DNA from: an uncultured Prevotella sp.
GTDB lineage: Bacteria > Bacteroidota > Bacteroidia > Bacteroidales > Bacteroidaceae
Direction: 5' to 3'
DNA: 38,140 nucleotides
Assembly: GCA_900315835.1 (NCBI GenBank)
Contig: ONAR01000025.1
Coordinates: 1-38,140 of the forward strand
Shown here: in pieces, positions 1 through 9,036 of the stretch
How positions within the stretch are numbered: position 1 is the first letter of the stretch
Layout: the number at the start of each line of letters is the position of its first letter
Translations under genes and position numbers: made by a program
The notes under the pieces: generated by a model
What the model was told of the DNA's origin: nothing
Database searches by the model: none
What the model saw: the letters and a program-made list of their open reading frames with translations, nothing else

Positions 1-137
1 TTTGGGCATGCGGGGGTATGTGTCTCAAAACTACCACCCCCCTATTTATCAGAATATCAGCTCTAAGACTAATAGCTTTTTTAGAGGAAATATAAGAAAA
101 ATATCCATAAGTTGTGCCGTGCCGTTGCAATTATTAG

Positions 138-145
138 TAATTTTG
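138..145 (+). promoter_or_regulatory. Predicted -7 promoter box for the truncated EamA gene
   Basis: TAATTTTG matches the Bacteroidota -7 consensus TAnnTTTG and lies 30 bp before the ATG at 176. The upstream box is poor: only a TTGTG at 112-116, about 21 bp away. Prediction from the motif alone. Confidence 0.5.
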
Positions 146-175
146 TGGATGATTTAGCAATAATAAGATAAAGGT

Positions 176-601
176 ATGAAGGATAACAGGGAGCCCTTGC
201 GGGCTCACCTAAGTATGTTTACAGCTGAAGTCATCTGGGGATTGATGTCGCCCATTGCCAAGTCGGCAATGAACAGCGGCTTTGATGGCGTCTCGGTAGT
301 GTCGTTTCGTGTGGCTGGCGCCGCAGTGTTGTTTTGGTTGGCGTCGTTTGTCGGTCCTCGTGAGCATATCCCCGCGAAGGACATTTTGAAGTTGGCTGGC
401 GCCGGCTTGCTCGGTATCGTATTCAACCAGTGCCTGTTCAATATCGGCTTGAGTATCACCTCACCGGTCAATGCGAGCATCGTCACCACCTCGATGCCCA
501 TCTTTGCCATGATATTGTCGTTCTTTATCTTGAAGGAACCCATCACGTGGAAGAAGGGCCTGGGCGTGGCCATCGGCTGTTGCGGTGCGCTCATTCCCTG
601 A
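176..601 (+). pseudogene. EamA/DMT-family transporter, N-terminal half only
   Basis: The 141 residues match the first EamA repeat of drug/metabolite transporters (DMT superfamily), inner-membrane permeases usually of about 290-300 residues with ten helices in two EamA repeats. Here I see about five hydrophobic segments, an early EVIWG...P motif near residue 19, the SPVNASIV segment and the closing EPITWKKGLGVAIG helix, then an abrupt end at residue 141. The TGA stop (599-601) is the first three bases of the repeat word TGAAGTCC that opens the repeat block running to about 790. No second EamA repeat follows. The gene therefore looks broken by repeat insertion or repeat-mediated deletion. A functional half-size transporter working as a dimer is possible but less likely. 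A promoter box at 138-145 suggests it may still be transcribed. Confidence 0.75.
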
Positions 602-790
602 AGTCCAGAAGACGGAAGTCCAGTCATTACAATGGTGTGGCGTTTTGGAGAAGTCACACTTCCAATTACCACTTATTGTAATGACTGGACTTCTGGACTT
701 CCGGACTTCTGGACTTCCAAAAGCTTCCGGACTTCTGGACTTCCAAAAGCTTCCGGACTTCTGGACTTCCAAAAGCTTCCGGACTTCCTC
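599..790. repeat. AAGTCC/GGACTT interspersed repeat with inverted arms
   Basis: The block is built from the words GAAGTCC and its complement GGACTTC. An 18-bp perfect inverted repeat (616-633 and 675-692, containing GTCCAGTCATTACAAT) encloses a 41-bp loop; to the right lies a tandem array. The left edge supplies the stop codon of the truncated EamA gene and the right edge meets the stop codon of the regulator at 795. Related blocks lie at 15908-15951, 29890-30077, 31727-31782 and 35575-35695. It may also act as a terminator between these convergent genes. Confidence 0.85.
701..778. repeat. Tandem 26-bp repeat, three copies
   Basis: Three perfect 26-bp copies begin at 701, 727 and 753. Each starts CCGGACTTCTGGACTTCC and ends AAAAGCTT. 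A partial fourth copy starts at 779. Confidence 0.95.
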
Positions 791-794
791 ACTT

Positions 795-2462
795 CTATAC
801 CTCCCTTATCCTGCTGTCGAAGAGGCGGGCGCCTCCTTGCTCGCCGAAGATCTTCTTCAGCAGGTGGGAGCGCATGTTGGTGATGACCTGAGGGGTGGAG
901 GAGAGCAGGACAGCAATCTCCGAGGGAATGAAGCGCAGGCGGATGAGTTGACAGACGCTCAGTTCACGCTGCGACAGCGGGGTCCTTTGGTTCACACGCG
1001 TCATGAAGTCGGGCTGCTTCTCATTGAAGAGGTCGTTGAGCCGCTGCCAGTCCTCACTCTCCGGATGCTTGCCGCGCGCCGCGCAGTTGTGCAGGTGGAA
1101 GACGATGTCGGCGTTGAAGAGTCCGTAGTCGTCCACCCAGGCCACCGGTTTCGATTTGTCTTCCTGGAACTGCGCCAGCTTCTCTGAAAGCCGCTCCACC
1201 TCTTTCTTCTTCTCCTCGAGCAACGAACTGTGCATGTCCTTCTCGCGATGCGCCTGCTCTATCTCGTTGCTGAGTCGGGTGTAGCGTCGCAGATAGTCGT
1301 TGTATTGTTGGTTGAGCTGTTCAATATGCCTTTTCAACTGACCGTTCCTCCGCTTCTGAATGACGATGGACAGCACGACCACGACGGTCAAAACCAATAC
1401 CGACACGATGAGCGTCATCCTGTCGTGTCGCTCAGCTTCCTGCTGCCACTCATAATCCATATCGGCTTGGATGGCGGCAATCTTGGTGGAATTGATGTGC
1501 TGATAGTTGCGGTATTCCCTGTTGAGATTCTCGCTGAGGAAGAGCAGGGTCTTGTCATCCTTCTTGTTCTGATAGTAGTCTATGAGCTTATGATAGGCAT
1601 AGATGCGCGTGTCGGCATCGTTGGCATTGACCGCGAGATAGTAGAAATCTTTGGCCTTGTCCATCCTCCCCGCAGCGGCCTCTATGTCGCCCATCGTTCG
1701 TGCGGCCAAATACGCCAGTCCCGTGTTGGCCGCCTTCCCGGCATACATCCGGGCCTTTGCCAACTGCCGCTTATGGAAGTGGTAATCGGCGAGCGTCGTC
1801 AGGGCTTCCGCCTTGGGCTGGGCCTCCGACAGCATCGGCAGCGAACGGGTGATGCAGATGATGAAGCTGTCGGTTTCGCCGAGCTTTCCATACACCTGGG
1901 CTATGCTCAGCAGGCTTTGGGCGTAGCGGCTCCGCTGGCTGACGCTGTCGGCGCAGGACAGCGACTTCAGATAATGCTGCAGCGCCAGTTCATTGCACTT
2001 GGCCTCTTGGTTGGCCTCTCCGAGGGCAAACTGTATGTCGTAGTGCAGTGGGTCGCGCTTCGGCAGACCGTCGCTGTAGTACTCGGCTTGCTTCATGCGG
2101 GTGATGGCCGGGACGAAGTCGCCCTGACGCAGATGCATGATGCCCTCTTGCAGCAGCGTCGCCACCCAGTGCCCGTGGTCGCCTACGCTGTCGAAATAGT
2201 GCTCACTGAACTTCAGTGAAGCGGAGTCGAGCGACGAGAGTCCATTCTGATGCAGGGCCTCGATGAAGAGAAGGTTGTAGAGGGCGGAGTCGGCAGGATA
2301 AGAAAGACCGCTCTGTCTCAAGCTGTCGAGCGCGTGGAAAATATTGCTGGAGTCGCCCTTCAGTCGAGAATCTATGGATAAAAGACCACGATTGTAGTGG
2401 GGAGCCTGCCGGCAGGCTCCCAACAAAGCGACAGCGATGAGACAGAGCAGTAGTTTACGCAT
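795..2462 (-). CDS. TPR lipoprotein regulator with membrane helix, coiled coil and C-terminal HTH
   Basis: About 555 residues. I chose the ATG at 2462 over an upstream one at 2507 because it begins a lipoprotein signal peptide, MRKLLLCLIAVALLGAC, whose lipobox is LGAC. Next comes a helical region of roughly 300 residues with TPR-like repeats, a transmembrane helix (MTLIVSVLVLTVVVVL) near residue 350, a long charged coiled coil, and a C-terminal segment (LSQRELSVCQLIRL...SEIAVLL) resembling a LuxR/sigma-4 helix-turn-helix. This layout is common in Bacteroidota for membrane-bound TPR regulators, with periplasmic repeats and a cytoplasmic DNA-binding end. The ligand and targets are unknown. The tonB-like gene ends 54 bp upstream on the same strand, so the two may be co-transcribed. 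Recognition of the architecture is firm; a specific function is not. Confidence 0.8.
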   Translation of the reverse strand: MRKLLLCLIAVALLGACRQAPHYNRGLLSIDSRLKGDSSNIFHALDSLRQSGLSYPADSALYNLLFIEALHQNGLSSLDSASLKFSEHYFDSVGDHGHWVATLLQEGIMHLRQGDFVPAITRMKQAEYYSDGLPKRDPLHYDIQFALGEANQEAKCNELALQHYLKSLSCADSVSQRSRYAQSLLSIAQVYGKLGETDSFIICITRSLPMLSEAQPKAEALTTLADYHFHKRQLAKARMYAGKAANTGLAYLAARTMGDIEAAAGRMDKAKDFYYLAVNANDADTRIYAYHKLIDYYQNKKDDKTLLFLSENLNREYRNYQHINSTKIAAIQADMDYEWQQEAERHDRMTLIVSVLVLTVVVVLSIVIQKRRNGQLKRHIEQLNQQYNDYLRRYTRLSNEIEQAHREKDMHSSLLEEKKKEVERLSEKLAQFQEDKSKPVAWVDDYGLFNADIVFHLHNCAARGKHPESEDWQRLNDLFNEKQPDFMTRVNQRTPLSQRELSVCQLIRLRFIPSEIAVLLSSTPQVITNMRSHLLKKIFGEQGGARLFDSRIREV

Positions 2463-2516
2463 GATGCAGGAGAGATGATGGCTGGCAAAGGGTGCGACCC
2501 ATGTCACCGTTTCGGG

Positions 2517-2966
2517 TTACTTCTTAACATCTTTAGCATTACCATTCAGGGAGAACCTGATGGGTACGTTGAATCTCACGCGCACGGGTTTACCATTCTG
2601 CATACCCGGTGACCACTTGGGCATGGCCTTCACCATGCGCACGGCTTCCGTATCGAGAGAGGGAAAGACGCTGCGCACCACGTGAACATTGCTTACGGAT
2701 CCGTCGGGTTCAACAACGAACTGTACGACGACGGCTCCTTGCATTCCCTTTTTAATAGCGTCCTTGGGATATTTGATGTTGCTGATAATAAACTTCATCA
2801 TCTGAGGTATTCCGCCAGGATACTGGGGCATGACCTCTACCACGTCAAACACTCTCTCCTGCTTATCTTCTGTGGGGTTGTTCTCTGGTGTCGTAGCCAT
2901 GAGGTTTACACTGCTCGAAAGCATCAACACGGATGCCATCATGGTGAGGAAAATTTGCTTTTTCAT
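2517..2966 (-). CDS. Secreted TonB C-terminal domain protein
   Basis: 149 residues. An N-terminal signal peptide (MKKQIFLTMMASVLMLSSS) is followed by a short linker and a TonB C-terminal domain from about residue 50 to 140, with the typical PGG, IKYP-AIKKGMQGAVVVQF-V--DGSV pattern and a closing PVRVRFNVPIRF strand. Classical TonB is longer and has a membrane anchor plus a proline-rich periplasmic spacer; both are missing. It is therefore a small periplasmic or envelope protein carrying only the receptor-contacting domain. Such proteins are frequent in Bacteroidota and their roles are mostly unknown. It sits upstream of the TPR regulator on the same strand. A predicted promoter lies at 3057-3088. 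Confidence 0.85.
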   Translation of the reverse strand: MKKQIFLTMMASVLMLSSSVNLMATTPENNPTEDKQERVFDVVEVMPQYPGGIPQMMKFIISNIKYPKDAIKKGMQGAVVVQFVVEPDGSVSNVHVVRSVFPSLDTEAVRMVKAMPKWSPGMQNGKPVRVRFNVPIRFSLNGNAKDVKK

Positions 2967-3056
2967 AATCTATAAGTTTAAAGTATAACGATTTTGTAGG
3001 TTTGAGACGTGCCTTCCTGATGTGAGGAGAGGCGCGGCTCCCGTCAATTGACACGG

Positions 3057-3088
3057 CAAAATTAGGAAACAGATGGCAATGCCGCAAG
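3057..3088 (-). promoter_or_regulatory. Predicted promoter for the tonB-like gene
   Basis: On the minus strand the -7 box TAATTTTG (3064-3057) follows a CTTG box (3088-3085, three of four matches to TTTG) after a 20-bp spacer. The expected start lies roughly 85 bases before the ATG at 2966. Confidence 0.5.
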
Positions 3089-3168
3089 TGTTTTATTACA
3101 TTAGATTACACGTAGCTTAATTTTTTTATTGCCGTGTAATGGCTTACACGAACAAGAGGGGTGGGGGC

Positions 3169-4113
3169 TCAGTCCTTCTGAAACACGGCGACCAAGGGCA
3201 GATGGTCGCTGGTGCCTCCTAAATAGCGGGGGCCGAGATAGGTGCGGTGTGGCTTCACGCCACCGTATTTCTTGTCCTTTTCCAATAGAAAAGGGAAGTC
3301 GGCAATGCCGCACCAGCGCAGATAGCCGGCCAGAAGGGCATTGCAAAGAATGTGGTCGAGGCTGCCCCATTCGCCGTGGTAGCGGTAGGTGGCTTTGGCG
3401 CCGTTGCTGCCGACGGCCTTGGACGAGACTTCTGTGAGCCCCTGCGCCTGCAGCCGTTGCAGCGATGGACTCGTGCTGTAGTCGTTGAAATCGCCGGCGA
3501 TGAGAATGAGCGGATGGACGGACACGCGGTTGATGGAGTCGACGATGGCCGCAATGCGGTCGGCCACCCTGAGGCGGTAGGGGCGCGAGAACGGTTCACC
3601 ACCGGTGCGGCTCGGGGCGTGGACGGCGACCACATGGAGCGTGTCGCCGCTCATCAGCTCGCCCGAGCAATACAGCAGGTCGCGCGTCGGACGGAAGCCG
3701 GCGGGCGGCTGTATGCGCACGGAGTGGTGGTTGAGCAACCGGAAAGAGAAAGGCGAATAGATGAGCGCCACATTGATGCCGCGCACGTCGGGACCGTCGG
3801 TCATCACCCACTCGTAGCGCAGCGTGCGCAGGGGCGAGCGGCGGCAGAGGTCGCGCATGACGGTGTCGTTCTCTACTTCAGTCAGCACCGCCATGTCGGG
3901 CAGCAGCCCCTCGCCGTTGACGCTGCCGCAGGCCACGAGCGCCTGACTGACGCGGGTGAGCTTGCGCCAGTAGCGCCCGTTGGTCCAGTGGTAGACCGAT
4001 GTCGGGAGAAACTCGGTGTCGCGCAGCGAGTCCTCGCATTGGGTGTCGAACAGGTTCTCGCAGTTCAACTCCACAAAGGTGAACAAGGCGGAAAGCAACA
4101 GCGCCAGCGACAT
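3169..4113 (-). CDS. Secreted endonuclease/exonuclease/phosphatase-fold protein
   Basis: 314 residues with a short hydrophobic N-terminus (MSLALLLSALFTFVEL), probably a signal peptide. Family motifs appear in order: NCENLFD near residue 18, TEVEN near 98 (metal-binding Glu), the HAPSRTGG segment, GDFND near 207 and the closing SDHLPL near 303. These are the metal-binding and catalytic motifs of the exonuclease III/DNase I-like superfamily. The substrate cannot be told from sequence: secreted Bacteroidota members could act on nucleic acid, phosphoinositides or other phosphodiesters. The gene begins 14 bp after the stop of the peptidase gene, so the two probably form an operon. Confidence 0.85.
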   Translation of the reverse strand: MSLALLLSALFTFVELNCENLFDTQCEDSLRDTEFLPTSVYHWTNGRYWRKLTRVSQALVACGSVNGEGLLPDMAVLTEVENDTVMRDLCRRSPLRTLRYEWVMTDGPDVRGINVALIYSPFSFRLLNHHSVRIQPPAGFRPTRDLLYCSGELMSGDTLHVVAVHAPSRTGGEPFSRPYRLRVADRIAAIVDSINRVSVHPLILIAGDFNDYSTSPSLQRLQAQGLTEVSSKAVGSNGAKATYRYHGEWGSLDHILCNALLAGYLRWCGIADFPFLLEKDKKYGGVKPHRTYLGPRYLGGTSDHLPLVAVFQKD

Positions 4114-4127
4114 GGGGCAACGGCTTT

Positions 4128-5534
4128 TTATTGGTCCTCGCTGAACAGCGGGTCCTCGGGCATCACCATGACGGGCTTTTGCGCATACTCCTTGAGCAGC
4201 GTTTCGGGCACGTACTTGCGGTTGACGACCAAGCGGAACATGTATTCATTAAACCAACTGTTGGTCATGATGAGATAGCCTTTGTGGCCATAGCTCGGTC
4301 CCCAGCTGTTCTCCACCTCCCATTTCAGCGGCTTACCGGCGGCGTCGAGGTCGACGGCGGTGAGTGTCATGGCGTGGGTGGAGCCACTATCGAAGGTGCT
4401 GATGCGGTCGGCTTTGTTCATCGGGAATGTGGTGGCGAACAGCGGACCGTAGTTGTAGTTGCAGGTGTCGAGATAGCCGTTGGCGCGGTCGAGTTGCTTG
4501 CCGACGTCGTAGCTTGAATAGAGCTTATGGCCGTCCTTGAGCGAGGCAATGGCCAGCTGCGCAATCTTGTCCATCGGCAGGTTGAGGTAGCGCCAGTTGT
4601 GGCCGTCGTAGGTGTGGCGGTCGTATTCCACCTCATACGTCTTGTGGTAGGGGCGGCGTGGGTCGTTCATCACCATAATGAAGGTGCCGTTAAGCTTGTG
4701 GCCCACCGTGGCGTCGTAGAACTCCTTCGGCGTGTAGGTCTTGGTCTCGCCCACAGGGTTACCGTCTTTGTCGGTGAAGGTGTAGCGGAACTGCTTGACG
4801 GGTTCGCCAAGGGTCAGCGCGAGCATGTGGTAGATGGTACCGAGCATCTCGGTCTTGCGCTTTTCGATGGCGCTGGCCGACTGTTTGGCGGCCACCATGC
4901 GGCGCAGCTCGAGGCCGTATTCACGCAGCTTCGACGAGACGAGACGCGCCATGGTGCGGGTGTTGTCGGAGTTGTAGGTCTCGGGCATGACGCTCATCGG
5001 CACCAGTCCGTATTTCTCGGTCAGATCGGCTATGCCGCAGAACGTACCGCCGTCGCTGATGGGGTTCTTGAAGAAGAACTGCACGCGTGTGTCATCCATC
5101 GGCTTGTTGGCGCAGTCGATGACGCCCTGCAGCATGAGGTTGGCCTTCTCCAGCTGGTCGTAGAAGAAGAGGTAAGCCTGCGAGAACTCTACCGTCCGCT
5201 TCTGGTCGTTGGCCTTGGCGAAGTTGGCCCGCAGCACATTGAGGCCAGAGAACATCCAGCAGCGGCCGGAGCTTTTCTGGTCGTGGATGCTCTGCTTCGG
5301 CGTCTCCACGCTGAAGTTGGACGTCATCGTGGCGCTGTTGCGGTAGTTCTTGGCCAGGTCGTCAATCTTGTTGCCGGCAATGGCATTGGCCAGCGCCTGA
5401 TTGGTCGCCGACTGCGGCTGCATGGCTTCCATCAGGCGGAGCATGGCGGCGGTGATGCCACCGTTGGCGTGAGCCGCGCCGGCCGTGGTGACGAGCAGCA
5501 GGCACACGGAGAGGATTTGTTTCTTATTCATCAT
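4128..5534 (-). CDS. Secreted C1-family aminopeptidase (bleomycin hydrolase/PepC-like)
   Basis: 468 residues. A signal peptide (NKKQILSVCLLLVTTAGAAHA) precedes a peptidase C1B domain. The three catalytic parts are visible: Cys92 in QKSSGRCWMFS, His in STHAMTLTAVD near residue 385, and Asn in WEVENSWG near 408. Length and motif order fit bleomycin hydrolase/PepC rather than classical papain. Lactic-acid-bacterial PepC is cytosolic, but this one appears exported, so it probably trims peptides in the periplasm or outside the cell. Two adjacent ATGs (5534 and 5531) make the start uncertain by one codon. A good -7 box lies just upstream on the minus strand. It is first in a likely two-gene operon with the endonuclease/phosphatase-fold protein. 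Confidence 0.9.
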   Translation of the reverse strand: MMNKKQILSVCLLLVTTAGAAHANGGITAAMLRLMEAMQPQSATNQALANAIAGNKIDDLAKNYRNSATMTSNFSVETPKQSIHDQKSSGRCWMFSGLNVLRANFAKANDQKRTVEFSQAYLFFYDQLEKANLMLQGVIDCANKPMDDTRVQFFFKNPISDGGTFCGIADLTEKYGLVPMSVMPETYNSDNTRTMARLVSSKLREYGLELRRMVAAKQSASAIEKRKTEMLGTIYHMLALTLGEPVKQFRYTFTDKDGNPVGETKTYTPKEFYDATVGHKLNGTFIMVMNDPRRPYHKTYEVEYDRHTYDGHNWRYLNLPMDKIAQLAIASLKDGHKLYSSYDVGKQLDRANGYLDTCNYNYGPLFATTFPMNKADRISTFDSGSTHAMTLTAVDLDAAGKPLKWEVENSWGPSYGHKGYLIMTNSWFNEYMFRLVVNRKYVPETLLKEYAQKPVMVMPEDPLFSEDQ

Positions 5535-5564
5535 GTCGTTTTGGGTTGATAATTCTTATTGATG

Positions 5565-5596
5565 CAAATTTAATGAAATATAATGAGCGGGGCAAG
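5565..5596 (-). promoter_or_regulatory. Predicted promoter for the aminopeptidase operon
   Basis: On the minus strand TAAATTTG (5572-5565) matches TAnnTTTG, with CTTG (5596-5593) 20 bp upstream. The start codon is 31 bp downstream of the -7 box. Confidence 0.55.
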
Positions 5597-5681
5597 ACAT
5601 TAACCGATAAAATAAGCGACAAAACGACAGGGAAGCAATAAAAAGTGGGTTAATCTTCAATAAATTTAATAGGAAATGACT

Positions 5682-5689
5682 AACTTTGC
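5682..5689 (+). promoter_or_regulatory. Predicted -7 box for dxs-trkA-trkH
   Basis: TAACTTTG is a full match to TAnnTTTG, 47 bp before the dxs ATG. No clear TTTG was found 19-21 bp upstream. It stands divergent to the aminopeptidase promoter. Confidence 0.55.
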
Positions 5690-5736
5690 ATGGTTTAGCA
5701 TTTACCTAAGCATAATACAGAAGACAAGCGAACCCT

Positions 5737-7635
5737 ATGAATAAGAAAAAGTTCGGGCTGTTGAGCCAGATACAATACCCGGCCGACCTCAGGAAGATCA
5801 GCGAGGACCAGTTGCCCGAGGTATGCAGTGAGCTGCGCCAAGACATCATCGACGAGGTGTCGGTCAATCCCGGCCACCTTGCCTCGAGCCTTGGTGTGGT
5901 GGAACTGACGGTAGCGCTGCACTATGTATTCAACACCCCCGACGACCGCATCGTGTGGGATGTGGGCCATCAGGCCTACGGGCACAAGATCCTCACGGGA
6001 CGCCGCGATCGATTCTGCACCAACCGTCAGTTGGGCGGCATCCGCCCCTTCCCGACGCCTTTGGAGAGCGAATACGACACGTTCACCTGCGGACATGCAT
6101 CCAACAGCATCTCGGCTGCCCTCGGCATGGCCGTGGCCGCAAAGATGGAGAACCATCCCGAGCGCCACGTCGTGGCCGTCATCGGCGACGGCGCCATGAG
6201 CGGCGGTCTGGCCTTCGAGGGACTCAACAACGTCTCTTCCACGCCCAACGACATGCTCATCATCCTCAACGACAACGACATGTCGATTGACCGCGCCGTG
6301 GGTGGCATGGAGAAATACCTGCTCAACCTCGACACCAGCGAGACCTACAACAAGCTGCGTTTCAAGGCCTCGACGTGGCTGCACGCCAGAGGCTATCTCA
6401 ACGACGACCGGCGTAAGGGACTCATCCGCCTCAACAACGCCATCAAGAGCGCCATCAGCCATCAGCAGAACATCTTCGAGGGCATGAATATCCGCTACTT
6501 CGGTCCCTTCGACGGCCACGACGTGAACAACATCGTGCGCATCCTCAGACAAATCAAGGACATGAAAGGGCCGAAGCTGCTTCACCTGCACACCATCAAG
6601 GGCAAGGGCTACAAGCCGGCCGAGCAGGATGCCACCGTCTGGCATGCTCCCGGCAAGTTTGACGCCGCAACGGGACAGCGTATCATCGAGGACTGCACCA
6701 ACCGCCCGCCGAAATTTCAGGAGGTGTTTGGCAATACCCTGCTCGAGTTGGCCAAGCAGAATCCCCACATCGTTGGCGTGACCCCCGCCATGCCGACGGG
6801 CTGTTCGATGAACATCATGATGAAGGCCATGCCCGACCGCGTGTTCGACGTGGGCATTGCCGAGGGCCACGCCGTGACGTTCTCCGGTGGAATGGCCAAG
6901 GACGGTCTGCAGCCGTTCTGTAATATCTACAGTGCTTTCGCCCAGCGGGCTTACGATAATATCATCCACGACTTAGCCATTCTCAACCTGCCGGTGGTGC
7001 TTTGCCTCGACCGAGCCGGACTGGTGGGCAAGGACGGTCCCACGCATCATGGTGCGTTCGACATGGCCGCCCTGCGCTGCATTCCCAACCTCACCATCGC
7101 TTCGCCCATGGACGAGCATGAGCTGCGCCGCCTGATGTATACCGCGCAATTGCCCGGCAAGGGCACGTTCGTCATACGCTATCCCCGCGGCCGCGGTCAT
7201 CTGACCGATTGGCAATGTCCGCTCGAGGAGGTCGCCGTGGGTACGGGGCGTCGGCTGCGCGAGGGCCGGAAGGTGGCCGTCATCTCGATTGGCCCCATCG
7301 GCTACAATGTGGAGCAGGCCATCGACAGCTGCAAGCTGCCGGCTGCCCACTACGACCTGCGTTTCCTCAAGCCTCTTGATGAGGCGCTGCTTAAAGAGGT
7401 GGCTGAGCAATACGACAGCATCATCACCGTGGAGGACGGTGCCAGAATGGGCGGCATGGGATCGGCGGTGCTCGAATGGATGGCCGACCACGGCTATACG
7501 CCGCGGGTGGTCAGACTGGGACTGCCCGACCATTTCGTCGAACATGGAACGGTGGAGGAACTGCAGCATATCTGCGGCATCGACCCCTTAGGCATCGTGA
7601 AAGCCATCAGACAGCTCTACGAACAAGAAAAGTAA
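5737..7635 (+). CDS. dxs: 1-deoxy-D-xylulose-5-phosphate synthase
   Basis: 632 residues, the usual length. The enzyme condenses pyruvate and glyceraldehyde-3-phosphate to 1-deoxy-D-xylulose 5-phosphate, the first step of the MEP isoprenoid pathway, using thiamine diphosphate. Visible signatures are [10 protein letters not shown] near residue 77, [12 protein letters not shown] near 119, the thiamine-diphosphate motif GDGAMSGG...LNN at about 150-166, and the transketolase pyrimidine-domain segment [15 protein letters not shown] near 424. Domain order is thiamine-binding, pyrimidine-binding, then C-terminal transketolase domain. The stop codon is only 6 bp before trkA, so a dxs-trkA-trkH transcript is likely. 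The link between isoprenoid synthesis and potassium uptake may be purely positional. Confidence 0.97.
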   Translation: MNKKKFGLLSQIQYPADLRKISEDQLPEVCSELRQDIIDEVSVNPGHLASSLGVVELTVALHYVFNTPDDRIVWDVGHQAYGHKILTGRRDRFCTNRQLGGIRPFPTPLESEYDTFTCGHASNSISAALGMAVAAKMENHPERHVVAVIGDGAMSGGLAFEGLNNVSSTPNDMLIILNDNDMSIDRAVGGMEKYLLNLDTSETYNKLRFKASTWLHARGYLNDDRRKGLIRLNNAIKSAISHQQNIFEGMNIRYFGPFDGHDVNNIVRILRQIKDMKGPKLLHLHTIKGKGYKPAEQDATVWHAPGKFDAATGQRIIEDCTNRPPKFQEVFGNTLLELAKQNPHIVGVTPAMPTGCSMNIMMKAMPDRVFDVGIAEGHAVTFSGGMAKDGLQPFCNIYSAFAQRAYDNIIHDLAILNLPVVLCLDRAGLVGKDGPTHHGAFDMAALRCIPNLTIASPMDEHELRRLMYTAQLPGKGTFVIRYPRGRGHLTDWQCPLEEVAVGTGRRLREGRKVAVISIGPIGYNVEQAIDSCKLPAAHYDLRFLKPLDEALLKEVAEQYDSIITVEDGARMGGMGSAVLEWMADHGYTPRVVRLGLPDHFVEHGTVEELQHICGIDPLGIVKAIRQLYEQEK

Positions 7636-7641
7636 TCAGCT

Positions 7642-9036
7642 ATGAAGATCATCATTACCGGCGCCTATGCCATCGGCACCCACCTCGCCCGACTGCTGTC
7701 GCGCAACGAGGAGGAAATCACCATCATCGATGACGATGAGGACCGTCTGGCCAAGATTGGCGCCGACTACGACCTGCTCACCATCTGCGGCTCACCGTCG
7801 AGCGTGAAGACGCTCCGACAGGCCGGCACCGCCAATGCCGACCTCTTCATCGCCGTGACGCCCAACGAGAGCGAGAACATCAACAGTTGTATCATCGCCC
7901 ATGCGCTGAAGGCCAAGAAGACGGTGGCCAAGGTCAACAACGACGAATACGTGGAGGAGGACATCCGCCTGTTCTACAAGGGTCTGGGCGTGGACGAACT
8001 CATCTACCCCGAGATGCTGGCGGCACGCGAGATCAACAACGGTCTGAAGATGTCGTGGGTGAGGCAGCGCTGGGACGTGCACGGCGGCGCGCTCGTCATG
8101 CTCGCCATCAAGCTCAGGCAGGACAGCGAGATACTCGACAAGCCCCTGCGGGAGCTGTGCGGCCCCGACGACCCCTACCACATCGTGGCCATCAAACGCG
8201 GCCACGAGACCATCATCCCCGGCGGCAACGACTGCCTGAGAAACCTCGACCTGGCCTACTTCATGACAACGAAGCAGTACATTCCCTATATCCGCAAGAT
8301 TACGGGCAAGGAGCATTACGTCGACGTGCGCAACGTGATGTTCATGGGCGGCGGCACCACTGCCGTGCGCGCCTTGGAGGGCTTGCCGGAGTATATGAAT
8401 GCGAAGATATTTGAGATTGACCCTGACCGTTGTCAGGACCTCGACCAGTTGGTTTCCGGCAAGAAGGCGCTCGTCATCCACGGCGACGCGCGCGATACGT
8501 CGCTGCTCGAAGATGAGGGCATCAACAATACGCAGGCCTTCGTCGCCCTTACCGGCAATGCCGAGACCAACATCCTGGCTTGTCTCACGGCCAAGCGTCT
8601 CGGCGTGAGGAAGACCGTGGTCGACGTGGAGAACATTGACTACGTCGATATGGCCGAAAGCCTCGACATCGGCACCATCATCAACAAGAAAGCCATTGCC
8701 GCCAGCCGCATCTATCAGCTCATGCTCGACGCTGACGTGATGAACGTCACCTTCCTCATGTCGGCCAATGCCGATGTGGCCGAGTTCGTAGCCAAGAGCG
8801 GCGCACGCATCACCACGCAACCCGTGAAGGACCTCAAACTGCCTCACGACGTGACCATCGGCGGACTGGTGCGCGACGGTAAGGGTATGCTCGTATCGGG
8901 CAACACCACCATCATGCCCGGCGACCACGTCGTGATGTTCTGCCATGGCGTCAACCTCAAGTTGCTTGAGAAATACTTCAATCCCACGAAGTCGTTTGGC
9001 ATTGCCAAGGGACTGCTAAAGAAACTGTCGCTGTGA
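7642..9036 (+). CDS. trkA: Trk potassium uptake regulator TrkA
   Basis: 464 residues with two tandem RCK units, each an N-terminal NAD-binding Rossmann part and a C-terminal part. The first glycine motif is GAYAIG at residues 7-12, followed by the acidic IIDDDEDRL strand end; the second is GGGTTA near 234. TrkA binds the cytoplasmic face of TrkH and gates potassium uptake in response to nucleotides. The next gene is trkH, whose GTG start overlaps the trkA stop in a GTGA arrangement, so translational coupling is likely. The full length fits the E. coli-type double TrkA. Confidence 0.95.
   Translation: MKIIITGAYAIGTHLARLLSRNEEEITIIDDDEDRLAKIGADYDLLTICGSPSSVKTLRQAGTANADLFIAVTPNESENINSCIIAHALKAKKTVAKVNNDEYVEEDIRLFYKGLGVDELIYPEMLAAREINNGLKMSWVRQRWDVHGGALVMLAIKLRQDSEILDKPLRELCGPDDPYHIVAIKRGHETIIPGGNDCLRNLDLAYFMTTKQYIPYIRKITGKEHYVDVRNVMFMGGGTTAVRALEGLPEYMNAKIFEIDPDRCQDLDQLVSGKKALVIHGDARDTSLLEDEGINNTQAFVALTGNAETNILACLTAKRLGVRKTVVDVENIDYVDMAESLDIGTIINKKAIAASRIYQLMLDADVMNVTFLMSANADVAEFVAKSGARITTQPVKDLKLPHDVTIGGLVRDGKGMLVSGNTTIMPGDHVVMFCHGVNLKLLEKYFNPTKSFGIAKGLLKKLSL

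Noticed and set aside
585-1187. 200-codon plus-strand open frame across the repeat and the regulator's 3' end
   Set aside because: Its start is repeat translation and the rest is antisense to the TPR regulator.
3105-3140. Terminator hairpin after the endonuclease-like gene
   Set aside because: ATTACACG and CGTGTAAT can pair across 20 bases, but the loop is long and T/A-rich and the stem is AT-rich; too weak to call.
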